From Mesorhizobium onobrychidis (GTDB lineage: Bacteria > Pseudomonadota > Alphaproteobacteria > Rhizobiales > Rhizobiaceae), in contig NZ_CP062229.1 in NCBI RefSeq assembly GCF_024707545.1, forward strand, positions 1,793,501 through 1,857,500: 64,000 nucleotides of DNA, read 5' to 3'. Of the stretch, positions 1 to 9,625 are shown piece after piece (within the stretch, counting starts at the first letter, position 1; each line of letters starts with the position of its first letter). A program made the position numbers and the translations under genes. The notes under the pieces are model-generated. The model was not told the origin of the DNA and did not search any database. It saw only the letters and a list, made by a program, of their open reading frames with translations.

Positions 1-525
1 ATCGGCCAGGGCTCGGTCGACCTCGGCATCACCGGCGAGGATCTGTTGCGCGAAAGCCTTGCCGATTGGGAGGCGCGTGCGGAGATCGTCGCCCGCCTCG
101 GCTTTGGCAACGCCGATGTCGTGGTGGCGGTGCCCGACATCTGGCTAGATGTCGACACAATGGCCGATCTCGACGATGTCGCCGCCGATTTCCGCCAGCG
201 CCACGGCAGGCGGCTTCGGATCGCGACAAAATACTGGCGGCTGACGCAGCAGTTCTTTTCGCAAAAGCACGGCATACAGGTCTATCGCATCGTCGAAAGC
301 CTGGGCGCCACCGAGGGCGCGCCGGCGGCGGGATTGGCCGATGTCGTCGTCGACATCACCACGTCAGGCGCGACGCTGCGGGCCAATCATCTGAAGGTGC
401 TGGCCGACGGCGTCATCCTGCGCTCGCAGGCCTGCCTTGTCGCGTCGAAGAAAATCCGCGCCGCTGCGGATGAAGCAGTTTTGCGCGACATCGCCGCGAA
501 AATGAGCGCCATCCCTCCCCCTTGA
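1..525 (+). CDS. hisG: ATP phosphoribosyltransferase (catalytic subunit), 3' part only
   Basis: The reading frame is open from base 1 and stops at 523-525, so only the C-terminal ~174 codons are present. HisG condenses ATP with PRPP in the first step of histidine synthesis, in the cytoplasm. The visible part carries HisG features: GITGEDLL near the edge, [14 protein letters not shown], and the PRPP-binding stretch [19 protein letters not shown]. There is no C-terminal regulatory domain, so this is the short form, which in known systems needs HisZ; hisZ would be expected upstream, outside the window. The last codons (Ala-Ile-Pro-Pro-Pro-stop) lie inside a palindromic repeat beginning at 507, so the natural C-terminus was probably altered by repeat insertion. 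Confidence 0.9.
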   Translation: MGQGSVDLGITGEDLLRESLADWEARAEIVARLGFGNADVVVAVPDIWLDVDTMADLDDVAADFRQRHGRRLRIATKYWRLTQQFFSQKHGIQVYRIVESLGATEGAPAAGLADVVVDITTSGATLRANHLKVLADGVILRSQACLVASKKIRAAADEAVLRDIAAKMSAIPPP

Positions 526-649
526 GGGGAGGGTGCCTCGCGGAGCGAGGCGGGTGGGATCGTCTCACGTCGAGCACTGCTGCAACGACCCCACCCGTCC
601 ATCCGCCTTCGGCGGCTGTCCACCCTCCCCTCAAGGGGGAGGGATGGCG
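507..649. repeat. Palindromic intergenic repeat with perfect 29-bp arms
   Basis: Bases 507-535 are the exact reverse complement of 621-649, around a GC-rich middle that contains further partial complementarity (GCGGGTGGG near 548 and CCCACCCG near 591). The left arm contains the hisG stop codon. The arm core, a CCCTCAAGGGGGAGGG-like palindrome, recurs in the larger inverted repeat at 44483-44640, so the two belong to one dispersed family. It could also act as a terminator for hisG, but there is no following T-tract. Confidence 0.8.
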
Positions 650-724
650 TTCCCATACCATCAACGGGATTTCCACCACCTCGGCAGGCTGATAGACTCG
701 GCCTCGTCTGCGGAGGAGACGGCG

Positions 725-2497
725 ATGCCGATCAATCTCGACGAGTTGAAGAATGCCACGAACCTGCGCGGCGGCCGCCCGCGCAATGACGGCACGTTTG
801 TCGCGCCGGTCGACGGCAGGGCGCATGTGTCGGGCGAACGCACCGTGCCGCTGCTGCAGCAGACGATCCCGGCGTTGCTTTCGGACACCGTCAGCAAATA
901 TGGCACGCTCGATGCCGCCGTCTTCGTCGACCAGGACAAGCGCTTCACCTGGAGCGAACTTTCAGACACGGTGGACGCGCTGGCCGCAGGCTTCCTGGCG
1001 CTTGGCCTGGCAAAAGGCGACCGCGTCGGCATCTGGTCGCCCAACCGCTGGGAATGGCTGGTGACGCAATTCGCCACCGCGCGCATCGGCCTGATCCTGG
1101 TCAACATCAATCCGGCCTACCGGCTGACCGAGCTGGACTATGCGCTGAACAAGGTCGCCTGCCGAGCGCTGGTCACAGCCGTCAAATTCAAGAGCTCCGA
1201 CTATCTCGGCATGATCGAAACGCTGGCGCCGGAGATCGCGACTGCGACGCCGGGCAAACTTGAGGCGAAAAAGTTGCCGGCGCTAAAAATCGTCATCCGC
1301 ATGGGCGAGGAGAACTCGCCCGGCATGTTCAATTTCGCCGACGTGCTGGCGATGGCCGGGCGCGACGAGCATGACAGCCTCGACCGGATCTCCGAGGGGC
1401 TGAAGCCCGGCGACGCCATCAACATCCAGTTCACGTCAGGCACGACAGGCGCGCCAAAGGGCGCGACGCTGACCCACAACAACATCGTCAACAACGGCAA
1501 TTTCGTCACCTCGGCGATCAGGCTGACCGTCGACGACCGGTTGTGCATCCCGGTGCCGCTCTATCACTGCTTCGGCATGTCGATGGGCACGATCGGCTGC
1601 GTCACCAAGGGCGCGACCATGGTTTTCCCCGGCGAGGGGTTTGATGCCGGCGCCACGCTGGAGGCGGTGGCGGGCGAGCACTGCACCGGCCTTTACGGCG
1701 TGCCGACCATGTTCGTCGGCCTGCTCGACCATCCGGATTTCGACACCTTCGATCTCACCAGCCTGCGCACCGGCATCATGGCCGGCTCGCCGTGCCCGAT
1801 CGAGGTGATGAAGAAGGTGGTGTCGCTGATGCACATGGCGGAGGTGACAATCGCCTATGGCATGACCGAGACCAGCCCGGTGTCGTTCCAGAGCAGCGTC
1901 GACGACCCGTTGGAAAAGCGCGTCTCGACGGTCGGCCGCGTCCACCCCCATGTCGAGGTCAAGGCGATCGATGCCGATGGCGCCACCGTTGCGGTCGGCG
2001 CGCCGGGCGAACTCTGCACGCGCGGCTATTCGGTGATGAAGGGCTATTGGGACGACGAGGAAAAAACCCGCGAGGCGATCGATCCCGACGGCTGGATGCA
2101 CACCGGCGACCTCGCCACCATCGATGCGGAGGGCTATTGCAACATTGTCGGCCGGGTCAAGGACATGGTCATCCGCGGTGGTGAGAACGTCTATCCGCGC
2201 GAGGTCGAGGAGTTTCTCTACCGCCACCCCAAGGTCAGGGAAGTGCAGGTTTTCGGCATTCCCGACCCGAAATACGGCGAGGAGCTTTGTGCGTGGATCG
2301 TGCTCAAGCCGGGCCAGATCGCCACCGAGCAGGAGATCAAGGCCTTCTGCGCCGGCCAGATCGCCCATTACAAGATCCCGCGCCACATCCGCTTTCGCAC
2401 CGAATTGCCGATGACGGTGACCGGTAAGCCGCAGAAGTTTCTCATGCGCGAGGCGATGGTTTACGAACTGGGGCTGGTGACGCCGAAGACCGCCTGA
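725..2497 (+). CDS. AMP-binding acyl-CoA synthetase family protein
   Basis: A 590-residue member of the ANL superfamily, which activates a carboxylic acid with ATP and transfers it to CoA. Visible signatures in order are the P-loop [11 protein letters not shown] (about residue 236), YGMTETSP (about 377), HTGDLA (about 456), the hinge region [13 protein letters not shown] (about 478) and the C-terminal catalytic lysine region TGKPQKF (about 566). Length and motifs fit the fatty-acid and medium-chain acyl-CoA ligases, but the substrate cannot be read from sequence. The frame is open further upstream to 533 through the palindromic repeat. The ATG at 725 is chosen because GAGGAG sits just before it and the protein begins like the family there. 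Confidence 0.9.
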   Translation: MPINLDELKNATNLRGGRPRNDGTFVAPVDGRAHVSGERTVPLLQQTIPALLSDTVSKYGTLDAAVFVDQDKRFTWSELSDTVDALAAGFLALGLAKGDRVGIWSPNRWEWLVTQFATARIGLILVNINPAYRLTELDYALNKVACRALVTAVKFKSSDYLGMIETLAPEIATATPGKLEAKKLPALKIVIRMGEENSPGMFNFADVLAMAGRDEHDSLDRISEGLKPGDAINIQFTSGTTGAPKGATLTHNNIVNNGNFVTSAIRLTVDDRLCIPVPLYHCFGMSMGTIGCVTKGATMVFPGEGFDAGATLEAVAGEHCTGLYGVPTMFVGLLDHPDFDTFDLTSLRTGIMAGSPCPIEVMKKVVSLMHMAEVTIAYGMTETSPVSFQSSVDDPLEKRVSTVGRVHPHVEVKAIDADGATVAVGAPGELCTRGYSVMKGYWDDEEKTREAIDPDGWMHTGDLATIDAEGYCNIVGRVKDMVIRGGENVYPREVEEFLYRHPKVREVQVFGIPDPKYGEELCAWIVLKPGQIATEQEIKAFCAGQIAHYKIPRHIRFRTELPMTVTGKPQKFLMREAMVYELGLVTPKTA

Positions 2498-2658
2498 GCG
2501 GGCAACGGGCTCCCGTTCGTACTTACGCGTTTCAATAACAGAGGCGTTGTCTCAATGTCGGGCGACAATGACCCGGTCGAACGCGGCGTCCCGGCTGAGA
2601 TCTGCGACGACGGACCCCGAGCCAGCACCAGTGACAGGCAGCGATAATGTCGTAACTG

Positions 2659-5600
2659 CTACCCGGGAAGTGTAGGTGTGTACTCACGCCTCGTCTTTCG
2701 CGCGGCGCGCCACTCCTCGAATCGCTGCAGAATGACGAAGAAGGAAGGCACGAAGAGAATGGCGAGGCAGGTCGAGGCGATCATGCCGGAAAAGACCGTG
2801 ATGCCGATCGACTTGCGCGCGCTGGCCCCGGCGCCTGTCGCCACCACCAGCGGCGCGACACCAAGGATAAACGCGAAGGACGTCATCAGGATGGGGCGGA
2901 AGCGCGCTCTTGCTGCCTCGATCGCCGCTTCGACGATCGGTCTGCCGGCGGCGCGCAATTCGCGCGCGACTTCGACGATCAGGATGGCGTTCTTGGCCGA
3001 TAGCGCAATCAACAGGATCAGGCCGATCTGCACGTAGAGATTGTTGTCGATGCCGAGGCCGTTGAGAACCAGGACCGGACCCACCAGCGACAGCGGCGCG
3101 GCAAGCAAGATCGAGATCGGGGCCAGCCAGCTCTCATATTGGCCTGCCAGCACCAGATAGGCCAAGAGCAGCGCCAGGCCGAATACCAGATAGATCTGAC
3201 TGCCGACGAGCTTTTCCTGGAGGGACAGCGCCGTCCAGTCGTAGCCGGTACCGGGCGGCAATGTGTCGGCCGCGACCCCTTCCATCAGCTTGATCGCGTC
3301 GCCGGACGAGAAGCCTTGCGCCTGCACGCCGATGATCGATGCCGAGGGATAGAGATTGTAGAGGCTGATCAACGAGGGACCGACGCTTGGCGAGATCGTC
3401 AGCAACGTGCCGAGCGGGATCATGTCGCCGCTCTGGTTGCGAACACTCAGGCGGCCGATATTCTCGGGCGTCAGGCGGAATTGTGCATCGCCCTGCACAT
3501 AGATCTGGAACACCCGCCCGAATTTGTTGAACTGACTGACATAAGTCGAGCCGAGATAACCGGCGAGCGTCTGGAAGACCTGGTCCGTGGTCAGCCCCAG
3601 GGTTTGCACCTTCTCCCGGTCGAGCTCGACCGTGTATTGCGGGACATTGGCGCGGAACGGCGCCGCCACGCGCTGTATGCCCGACTGCGTCTGAGCGGTC
3701 CTGGTTACGGCCTCGACTGCTCCTTGCAGCTTGGGGAGGTCAAAACTGCTGTCACGCAGTTCGACCTGCATGGTGAACCCGGCAGCGTTGCCGATGCCCT
3801 GGATCGGCGGCGGCGGCAGCACCAGCACACGTCCGTCATCCATGTCGGACAGACCTTTGTTGAGCGTCCCATATAGCGACGCAAGATCCTCGCTCTTGCC
3901 GCGCAAACTCCAGTCCTTGAGGATGATGTAGGCAACGCCGGCGTTCGCCAGCGTCGAGTTATTGTCGAGTGCCGAGATGCCCGCGATGGTCACGACCTGA
4001 TCGACGCCAGGCGTGGCCTTGGCGATCTTCGAAACCTGTTGCAGCGTCTCCTGCGTGCGGCCAAGTGCGGCGCCGTCGGGCAGTTGGACCGAAGCGAGCA
4101 GGTAGCCCTGGTCCTCGATCGGAATGAAGCCGGTGGCCACGCGCGATATGCCGTAGCCCGCCGCACCGATGATCAGCAGCGCAATGACGACCATCACCGC
4201 ACTGTGACGCACCATGGAGCCGATCAGGCCGGCATAACGGTTCTCCATGCGTTGGTAGATCGTGTTGAAGCCGCGGAAGAAGACATTGCGCTGGTCTGGC
4301 GGCACCGGGCGCCTCAGCCAGGTCGCACACTGCGTTGGCTTGAGCGTTGCCGCGTTTATGGCGCTGATAACGGCAGTTGCTGCGATCACCAGAGCGAATT
4401 GCGCATACATTTTCCCTGTGAGGCCGGGCAGAAACGCAGCCGGGAGGAACACCGCCATCAGCACCAAGGTGATGCCGATGATCGGTCCGAACAGCGCTTT
4501 CATGGCGGCTATCGCCGCATCGTGGCCCGACATGCCGCGCTCCATATTGTGAGCGGCTCCCTCGACCACGACGATGGCGTCGTCGACGACGATGCCAATG
4601 GCGAGCACGATAGCGAACAGGGTCGACAGGTTGACCGAAAAGCCGAGCGCGGCCATCGCCGCAAACGCCCCGATGATCGTCACCGGCACAGTCGTGGCCG
4701 GCACCAGCATCGCCCGCCAATCCTGCAGGAAGAGGAGGATGACGATGAGCACCAGGACCGCAGCTTCGATCAGCGTCTTGTAGACCTCGTGGATCGCCTG
4801 GCTGACGAAAATCGTGGTGTCAAAGGGGATCGAGTATGCCAGGTCTTGCGGGAACTCGCGCGACAGCTCCTTCATCCTCGTCTCGACCTTGCCGGCCACA
4901 TCGAGCGCATTGGCGCCCGGCGACAGGAAAACGGCCATGCCCGCAGCCGGCTGGCCGTCGAGATTGAAGAACTGCCCATAGGTCTGGGCGCCGAGCTCGA
5001 CCCGGCCGACGTCGCGCACGCGCGTCATGTCGCCGTTCGCTCCGGTCTTGACGATCACGGTGCCGAACTGGCCGGGATCGTCAAGGCGGCTGGACACTTC
5101 GATCGTGTACTGGAAGGACTGGCCGTCGGGCGCCGGCGGCGCGCCGACCTGGCCTGCGGTGACCTGCTCGCTCTGCTGCCCCAGCGCCTGGACGACGTCC
5201 TGCGTGGTAAGGCCGCGCGCCTGCATCTTCTCGGGATCAAGCCAGACACGCATGGAATACTGGCCGGCGCCGAACACATTGACATTGCCGACCCCCGGTA
5301 TTCGGGAGAGCTCATCCTTGAGCCGGATGGTCGCGTAGTTGGCGAGATAAAGGCTGTCATATTCCCCGTTCGGCGAAGTCAGCGTGACGATCTCGAGGAT
5401 CGAGGTCGACTTCTGCTGAACGGTGACGCCTTGCACCTGCACCGCTTGCGGCAGCGCCGCCAGGGCTGAGGACACACGGTTCTGCACACGCACTTGCGCC
5501 TGGTCGAGATCGGTGCCGATCGCGAACGTGACGGTCAGGTTATAGGTGCCATCCGATGCAGCAAATGACTGCATGTAGATCATGCCCTCGACGCCGTTAA

Positions 5601-5808
5601 CCTGCTGCTCGATCGGCAACGCCACCGTGTCGATCACCGCACGCGCGCTCGCTCCCGGATAGCGCGTCGTCACCGAAACGGTAGGCGGCACCACGTCGGG
5701 ATACTGCGCCACCGGCAGGGCAAAGAGCGAGATGACGCCTATGACGACCATGAGGATGGCGATTACGTTCGCCAGGACCGGCCGCTCGATGAAGAATTTG
5801 GAGATCAT
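2659..5808 (-). CDS. RND efflux pump inner-membrane transporter (AcrB/MexB type)
   Basis: The 1049-residue protein has the expected length for a hydrophobe/amphiphile efflux RND protein. It starts MISKFFIERPVLANVIAI (first membrane helix) and contains the proton-relay aspartate pair in GIVVDDAIVVVE and the TM10 lysine in ALSAKNAILIVE. Two large periplasmic loops separate two sets of helices. It would form a tripartite pump, driven by proton influx, with the adaptor encoded just upstream (start overlaps the adaptor stop by 4 bp, so translation is probably coupled). No outer-membrane channel gene follows, so a TolC-type protein encoded elsewhere is presumably shared. Substrate is unknown. Confidence 0.95.
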   Translation of the reverse strand: MISKFFIERPVLANVIAILMVVIGVISLFALPVAQYPDVVPPTVSVTTRYPGASARAVIDTVALPIEQQVNGVEGMIYMQSFAASDGTYNLTVTFAIGTDLDQAQVRVQNRVSSALAALPQAVQVQGVTVQQKSTSILEIVTLTSPNGEYDSLYLANYATIRLKDELSRIPGVGNVNVFGAGQYSMRVWLDPEKMQARGLTTQDVVQALGQQSEQVTAGQVGAPPAPDGQSFQYTIEVSSRLDDPGQFGTVIVKTGANGDMTRVRDVGRVELGAQTYGQFFNLDGQPAAGMAVFLSPGANALDVAGKVETRMKELSREFPQDLAYSIPFDTTIFVSQAIHEVYKTLIEAAVLVLIVILLFLQDWRAMLVPATTVPVTIIGAFAAMAALGFSVNLSTLFAIVLAIGIVVDDAIVVVEGAAHNMERGMSGHDAAIAAMKALFGPIIGITLVLMAVFLPAAFLPGLTGKMYAQFALVIAATAVISAINAATLKPTQCATWLRRPVPPDQRNVFFRGFNTIYQRMENRYAGLIGSMVRHSAVMVVIALLIIGAAGYGISRVATGFIPIEDQGYLLASVQLPDGAALGRTQETLQQVSKIAKATPGVDQVVTIAGISALDNNSTLANAGVAYIILKDWSLRGKSEDLASLYGTLNKGLSDMDDGRVLVLPPPPIQGIGNAAGFTMQVELRDSSFDLPKLQGAVEAVTRTAQTQSGIQRVAAPFRANVPQYTVELDREKVQTLGLTTDQVFQTLAGYLGSTYVSQFNKFGRVFQIYVQGDAQFRLTPENIGRLSVRNQSGDMIPLGTLLTISPSVGPSLISLYNLYPSASIIGVQAQGFSSGDAIKLMEGVAADTLPPGTGYDWTALSLQEKLVGSQIYLVFGLALLLAYLVLAGQYESWLAPISILLAAPLSLVGPVLVLNGLGIDNNLYVQIGLILLIALSAKNAILIVEVARELRAAGRPIVEAAIEAARARFRPILMTSFAFILGVAPLVVATGAGASARKSIGITVFSGMIASTCLAILFVPSFFVILQRFEEWRAARKTRREYTPTLPG

Positions 5809-6971
5809 TGCGCTGCGCCGTCCGTGGCGACTGCTTCCAGTTTCTTCTCTTGCGGTTCGATCTTCTGGCCAGGCACTGCCGTCAACAGGCCGGAGACCAG
5901 GACGCGGTCGTCCGCCCCGATACCCTTGGTGATCACACGCAACGCGCCGACCAGTTGGCCGATCTCAACCGGACGCTGTTCGACCACGTCGTCCTTTCCG
6001 GCGACGAGCACGTAGCGACCCTTCTGGTCGCTAGCGATCGCCCGGTCGGGAACGAGCAGCATGTCCGGCTCTACGCCCAACGGCACGCGCACACGCACGA
6101 AATAGCCAGGCAGCAGTTCCCGGTCTTCATTGGGGAGCACTGCGCGGACCGCTAGCGTGCCGGTGGCAGCGGTAACCTCTGGCGCGGCGTAGTCCAGCGT
6201 TCCCGCGTGGGGATAACCCGTCTCGCTCTGCAAGCCGACCTCGACCGGTATTTTCTTGAGATCCTGCGCGGTCATTCCACGCTTCGCCATGGCGGTGCGA
6301 ATGCGCAGCACATCCTGCTCCGAGATGTTGAAATTGACGTAGATGGGTGCGGTCTGAACGATGGTCGCCAGCGTGGTGGCGCTGCCGGCGCCGACGAGCT
6401 GCCCCGTCGACACCTGGCGTGAGGTGACGATGCCCGCGAACGGCGCTTTGACCTCCGTATAGCTCAGATTGAGTTGAGCCTGTTTGACGTCGACCGCGCT
6501 CTGCTTCTGCTTGGCGATGTCGACGTCTGCTGCCGCGGCGGCCTGGTCGGCGGTCGATTGCGAGATGATTTTCTGGGACAACAGCTCCTGCTGCCGCTTT
6601 AGGTCAGCACCGGACTGCTTGGCGGCGGCATCAGATGAACCCTGCCCGGCCTCGGCTTGCTCAAGCGCCAGCTGGTAGGAATCGGGCTCGATCAGGAACA
6701 GCCGGGCGCCGGCCTTGACCTCGTCGCCGTCCTTGTAATCGATTTCCTGGATGAAGCCCGAGACGCGCGCAACCAGGGGCGTCGTGTTCACCGCCGCGGC
6801 AATGCCGGTGGCCTCGAGATAAGGGGTCACGCTCTGCTTCATCGGGAGCGCCACGTCGACCTTGGGCGGAGGTGGCGGTACGTATGTGTTTTCCTCGCTA
6901 CAAGCGGACAATAGTAGTGTAACGGCGAACAAGCCTGCCGCCTGCGCGATTCTACCCGATAGGAAAAGCAT
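5805..6971 (-). CDS. RND efflux periplasmic adaptor (membrane fusion lipoprotein)
   Basis: The 388-residue protein begins with a lipoprotein signal; lipobox LLSAC puts the lipidated cysteine at residue 24. It then shows the biotinyl-lipoyl halves (TTPLVARVSGFIQEIDYKDG and VKAPFAGIVTSRQV) around a coiled-coil hairpin rich in Gln, Ala and Lys, followed by the beta-barrel and membrane-proximal regions. It would join the RND transporter encoded downstream (2659-5808) to an outer-membrane channel. A strong Shine-Dalgarno sequence (AGGGGGG) precedes the ATG at 6971, and an inverted repeat at 6983-7002 probably overlaps its promoter. No regulator gene is adjacent. Confidence 0.93.
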   Translation of the reverse strand: MLFLSGRIAQAAGLFAVTLLLSACSEENTYVPPPPPKVDVALPMKQSVTPYLEATGIAAAVNTTPLVARVSGFIQEIDYKDGDEVKAGARLFLIEPDSYQLALEQAEAGQGSSDAAAKQSGADLKRQQELLSQKIISQSTADQAAAAADVDIAKQKQSAVDVKQAQLNLSYTEVKAPFAGIVTSRQVSTGQLVGAGSATTLATIVQTAPIYVNFNISEQDVLRIRTAMAKRGMTAQDLKKIPVEVGLQSETGYPHAGTLDYAAPEVTAATGTLAVRAVLPNEDRELLPGYFVRVRVPLGVEPDMLLVPDRAIASDQKGRYVLVAGKDDVVEQRPVEIGQLVGALRVITKGIGADDRVLVSGLLTAVPGQKIEPQEKKLEAVATDGAAQ

Positions 6972-6982
6972 TTCCCCCCTCT

Positions 6983-7002
6983 ATATACTTCCCGGTGTAT
7001 AT
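6983..7002. promoter_or_regulatory. Inverted repeat upstream of the efflux operon (candidate operator)
   Basis: ATATAC (6983-6988) and GTATAT (6997-7002) form a perfect 6-bp inverted repeat with an 8-bp spacer, 12 bases upstream of the adaptor start codon, in a locally AT-rich stretch. Efflux operons of this class are commonly repressed by TetR-type proteins binding such sites. No such regulator is adjacent here, so the binding protein is unknown. Confidence 0.4.
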
Positions 7003-7050
7003 CGCATTATATAAAAGTGAGCTAATCTACATGTTTGAGGGGAGTTTGTC

Positions 7051-7272
7051 ATGCGGATTGCGTTGAGCGTGCTTTTCTTGTCAACTCAGTTGGCAACCAC
7101 CGTGGCGCTGGCGCAGACGGCGGCCGAGCGTGAGGCCTGCCAGGCAGACTACCAGAAGTTCTGCAAGGGCGTGTTGCCGGGCGGCGGCCACGTCATCAAA
7201 TGCCTGGCCGATCACATGAGCGAGCTGACGCCCGAATGCCAAAAGGTCGTCAAGGCGAACACGCCTGGATAG
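7051..7272 (+). CDS. Small secreted cysteine-rich repeat protein
   Basis: A 73-residue protein with an N-terminal signal peptide, probably cleaved after VALAQ, leaving about 50 residues. The mature part has the pattern C-x6-FC-x11-KCL-x11-EC, like the cysteine-rich repeat seen in many short rhizobial secreted proteins and in GLG1-type domains. TTTGAGGGGAG precedes the ATG. Its role is unknown. It is divergent from the efflux operon and may share its control region (6972-7050). Confidence 0.7.
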   Translation: MRIALSVLFLSTQLATTVALAQTAAEREACQADYQKFCKGVLPGGGHVIKCLADHMSELTPECQKVVKANTPG

Positions 7273-7604
7273 CACCACTGTGCCTTCCCGAGCCGCAGGT
7301 GAACATGACGTGTCGGACTGGAGCGCCGGATCGTGGCCCTGTCGTCTGGTTTGGAGTCGCAAAGCTGGTCCGCTTTGCGGATTTTCCCGAACATTCCCGA
7401 CGCATTTCAGGAGCGGACCTTCGCTTATCGTCCGGAACCCGGGCCAAAGCGGACAGCGACGTTAAGGTAAGCTGCCCTTTGCGATCGCCCGGGCGAGACG
7501 GCGCTTCCGGGGGTGGAGAAAAGCGGCTGGCTAACCTATTTCGGAAGAGGGCGGATGGGGAAACAAGGCCGAAATCCTGGCCTTAAAGCGAAAGGAACCC
7601 GCAA
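7273..7604. other. Intergenic stretch, no gene recognised
   Basis: These 332 bases contain several overlapping short open frames on both strands, but none has a convincing start, ribosome-binding site or recognisable protein. The 3' end carries the ribosome-binding site (GCGAAAGGAAC) for the VOC gene at 7605. Confidence 0.5.
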
Positions 7605-8078
7605 ATGGCAAAGAGTACGATTTGCCTCTGGTACGATAAGGACGCCGAGGCTGCCGCCCGCTTCTACTCCGAGATCTTTCCCGACAGCGTGGTGGGTGCC
7701 GTGCACCGTGCACCCAGTGACTACCCGGCCGGCAAAGAGGGCGACGTGTTGACGGTCGAATTCACAGTTGCGGGCCTTCCTTGTATCGGCCTCAACGGGG
7801 GTCCCGAGTTCAAGCACAACGAAGCCTTCTCGTTCCAGATCGCCACCGACGATCAGGAGGAGACCGACCGCTATTGGAATGCCATCGTCGGCAATGGCGG
7901 CCAGGAGAGCGTGTGCGGCTGGTGCAAAGACAAATGGGGGATTTCCTGGCAAATCACGCCGCGCGTGCTGACTGACGCGATAGCGGCTGGCGGCGACGAG
8001 GCAAAGCGCGCGTTTGATGCCATGATGACCATGGTGAAAATCGACGTCGCCGCGATCGAGGCGGCGCGGCGCGGTTGA
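7605..8078 (+). CDS. VOC superfamily protein, PhnB/3-demethylubiquinone-methyltransferase-like
   Basis: The 157-residue protein starts MAKSTICLWYDKDAEAAARFY and contains FSFQIATDDQEETDRYWNAI and CGWCKDKWGISWQITP, the pattern of the PhnB-like branch of the vicinal oxygen chelate fold. Proteins of this branch are often annotated as 3-demethylubiquinone-9 3-methyltransferase, but that activity is not established for the fold and should not be assumed. AAAGGAAC lies 9 bases before the ATG. It stands alone between two non-coding stretches. Confidence 0.8.
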   Translation: MAKSTICLWYDKDAEAAARFYSEIFPDSVVGAVHRAPSDYPAGKEGDVLTVEFTVAGLPCIGLNGGPEFKHNEAFSFQIATDDQEETDRYWNAIVGNGGQESVCGWCKDKWGISWQITPRVLTDAIAAGGDEAKRAFDAMMTMVKIDVAAIEAARRG

Positions 8079-8411
8079 CGCTCCATCGCGTCTTGCGGCC
8101 AAATTGCTGCCAGAGCGTGTCAGCTCGCCACCCAAGTACGGCCGTCGCCAGCTTGCATTGCGGCGACGATCAGTCACCTACGATTGGGTAGCGCCAAATG
8201 CGGACCTCTGTATCCTTGGCGAGAGCGGTCATTCAGTAGCGAGATGCGTAACTGCTACTCGCCCATTGCTTGGGAAAATCCCAGCACCTGTCCTTAAGAG
8301 AGAACCGCACTAGTTTAGGCGATAGGACGTGCGCTGCAATTTTTGCTGGGCCGTCTTTGAGTAGTATTGTCGGACGTGGGTTTGAAAAGCCGACACCTTC
8401 GGGAGGAACCG
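8079..8411. other. Intergenic stretch before the TRAP operon
   Basis: These 333 bases hold no convincing gene. An inverted repeat AGTAGC...GCTACT lies near 8236-8257 and may be regulatory. The last bases (GGGAGGAACCG) are the ribosome-binding site of the TRAP binding protein, so its promoter should lie here. Confidence 0.45.
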
Positions 8412-9551
8412 ATGACCAAAGCAAGAATCCGGAATATGAGGTCGCGCCGCAAGTTCCTTGGCGAGGCGGCCGTGGCAGCTGCGGCGATCGTTGCCGCGCC
8501 GAGCGTCGTCAAGGCACAGGGGCCGGTCAACATGCGCTGGCAGAGCACATGGCCTTCCAAGGATATCTTTCACGAATACGCGCTCGATTTCGCCAAGAAG
8601 GTCAATGACATGACCGGCGGCGACCTGAAGATCGAGGTGCTGCCGGCAGGCGCCGTGGTGCCGGCCTTCGGCCTGCTCGACGCGGTGTCGCAAGGAACGC
8701 TCGACGGCGGCCACGGCGTGCTCGTCTACCACTACGGCAAACAGACGGCGCTGGCGCTGTGGGGGTCCGGGCCTGGCTTCGCCATGGATGCCAACATGCT
8801 GCTCGCCTGGCACAAATATGGCGGCGGCAAGGAACTGCTGGCAAAGCTCTACGAATCCATCGGCGCCAATGTCGTTTCGTTCCCCTATGGGCCGATGCCG
8901 ACACAGCCGCTCGGCTGGTTCAAGAAGCCGGTAGCGAAGGCCGAGGATCTCCAGGGCCTGAAGTTCCGCACCGTCGGCATTTCCATTGACGTGTTCACCG
9001 GTCTCGGTGCTGCGGTCAACGCGCTGCCGGGCGGCGAAATCGTCGCGGCATTGGATCGCGGCCTGCTCGATGCGGCCGAGTTCAACAACGCGTCGTCCGA
9101 CCGGGTGCTCGGTTTTCCGGACGTCTCCAAGATCTGCATGCTGCAGAGCTATCACCAGAATGCGGAGCAGTTCGAGATCATGTTCAACAAGACGAAATAC
9201 GACGCCCTGCCCGATCAGATGAAGGCAATCATCACCAATGCGGTCGAGGCCGCCTCGCAGGACATGGCTTGGAAGGCGATCGACCGTTATTCGAAAGACT
9301 ATGTGGAGATGCAGACGACCGACAAGGTCAAGTTCTACAAGACGCCGGAGGCGATCCTCAAAAGGCAATTGGAGGTCTACGACGAGGTTGTGAAGAAGAA
9401 GGCTGCGGAAAACCCGCTGTTCAAGGAGATCCTCCTATCCCAGCTTGCCTTCGCACAGCGGGCGACGCGATGGGAACAGGATACCGTCGTCAGCCGGCGA
9501 TTGGTGTTCGATCACTACTTCGGACAGGACGGGGTGTCGAAGGAGTTCTGA
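8412..9551 (+). CDS. TRAP transporter substrate-binding protein (DctP family)
   Basis: The 379-residue periplasmic receptor opens with a Tat-type signal (twin arginine R12-R13 in RSRRKFLG, then an Ala-rich core and PSVVKAQG cleavage zone). The mature part resembles the subgroup annotated for mannitol/chloroaromatic compounds, with GLKFRTVGISIDVFTGLGAAVNALPGGEIVAALDRG, the usual ligand-arginine region split here by an insertion-rich loop. It delivers its ligand, normally a carboxylate or related compound, to the DctQ-DctM pair encoded downstream. ATG 8412 is preferred over the upstream in-frame 8367 because GGGAGGAACC lies directly before it and the signal starts there. Confidence 0.9.
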   Translation: MTKARIRNMRSRRKFLGEAAVAAAAIVAAPSVVKAQGPVNMRWQSTWPSKDIFHEYALDFAKKVNDMTGGDLKIEVLPAGAVVPAFGLLDAVSQGTLDGGHGVLVYHYGKQTALALWGSGPGFAMDANMLLAWHKYGGGKELLAKLYESIGANVVSFPYGPMPTQPLGWFKKPVAKAEDLQGLKFRTVGISIDVFTGLGAAVNALPGGEIVAALDRGLLDAAEFNNASSDRVLGFPDVSKICMLQSYHQNAEQFEIMFNKTKYDALPDQMKAIITNAVEAASQDMAWKAIDRYSKDYVEMQTTDKVKFYKTPEAILKRQLEVYDEVVKKKAAENPLFKEILLSQLAFAQRATRWEQDTVVSRRLVFDHYFGQDGVSKEF

Positions 9552-9625
9552 CGTACAGTTCGGGCATCACCGGGCAGCGGCCCGGTGATGCTTCTGACCA
9601 AGGTATTCGTCATCCGGGGGCACGC

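Noticed and set aside
4039..5469. Long plus-strand frame opposite the RND transporter gene
   Set aside because: Low-complexity His/Arg/Asp composition, a shadow produced by the GC-rich coding strand.
2648..8260. CGTAACTGCTAC found at about 2649 and 8248
   Set aside because: Only 12 bases long, in unrelated gaps and without further similarity; chance cannot be excluded.
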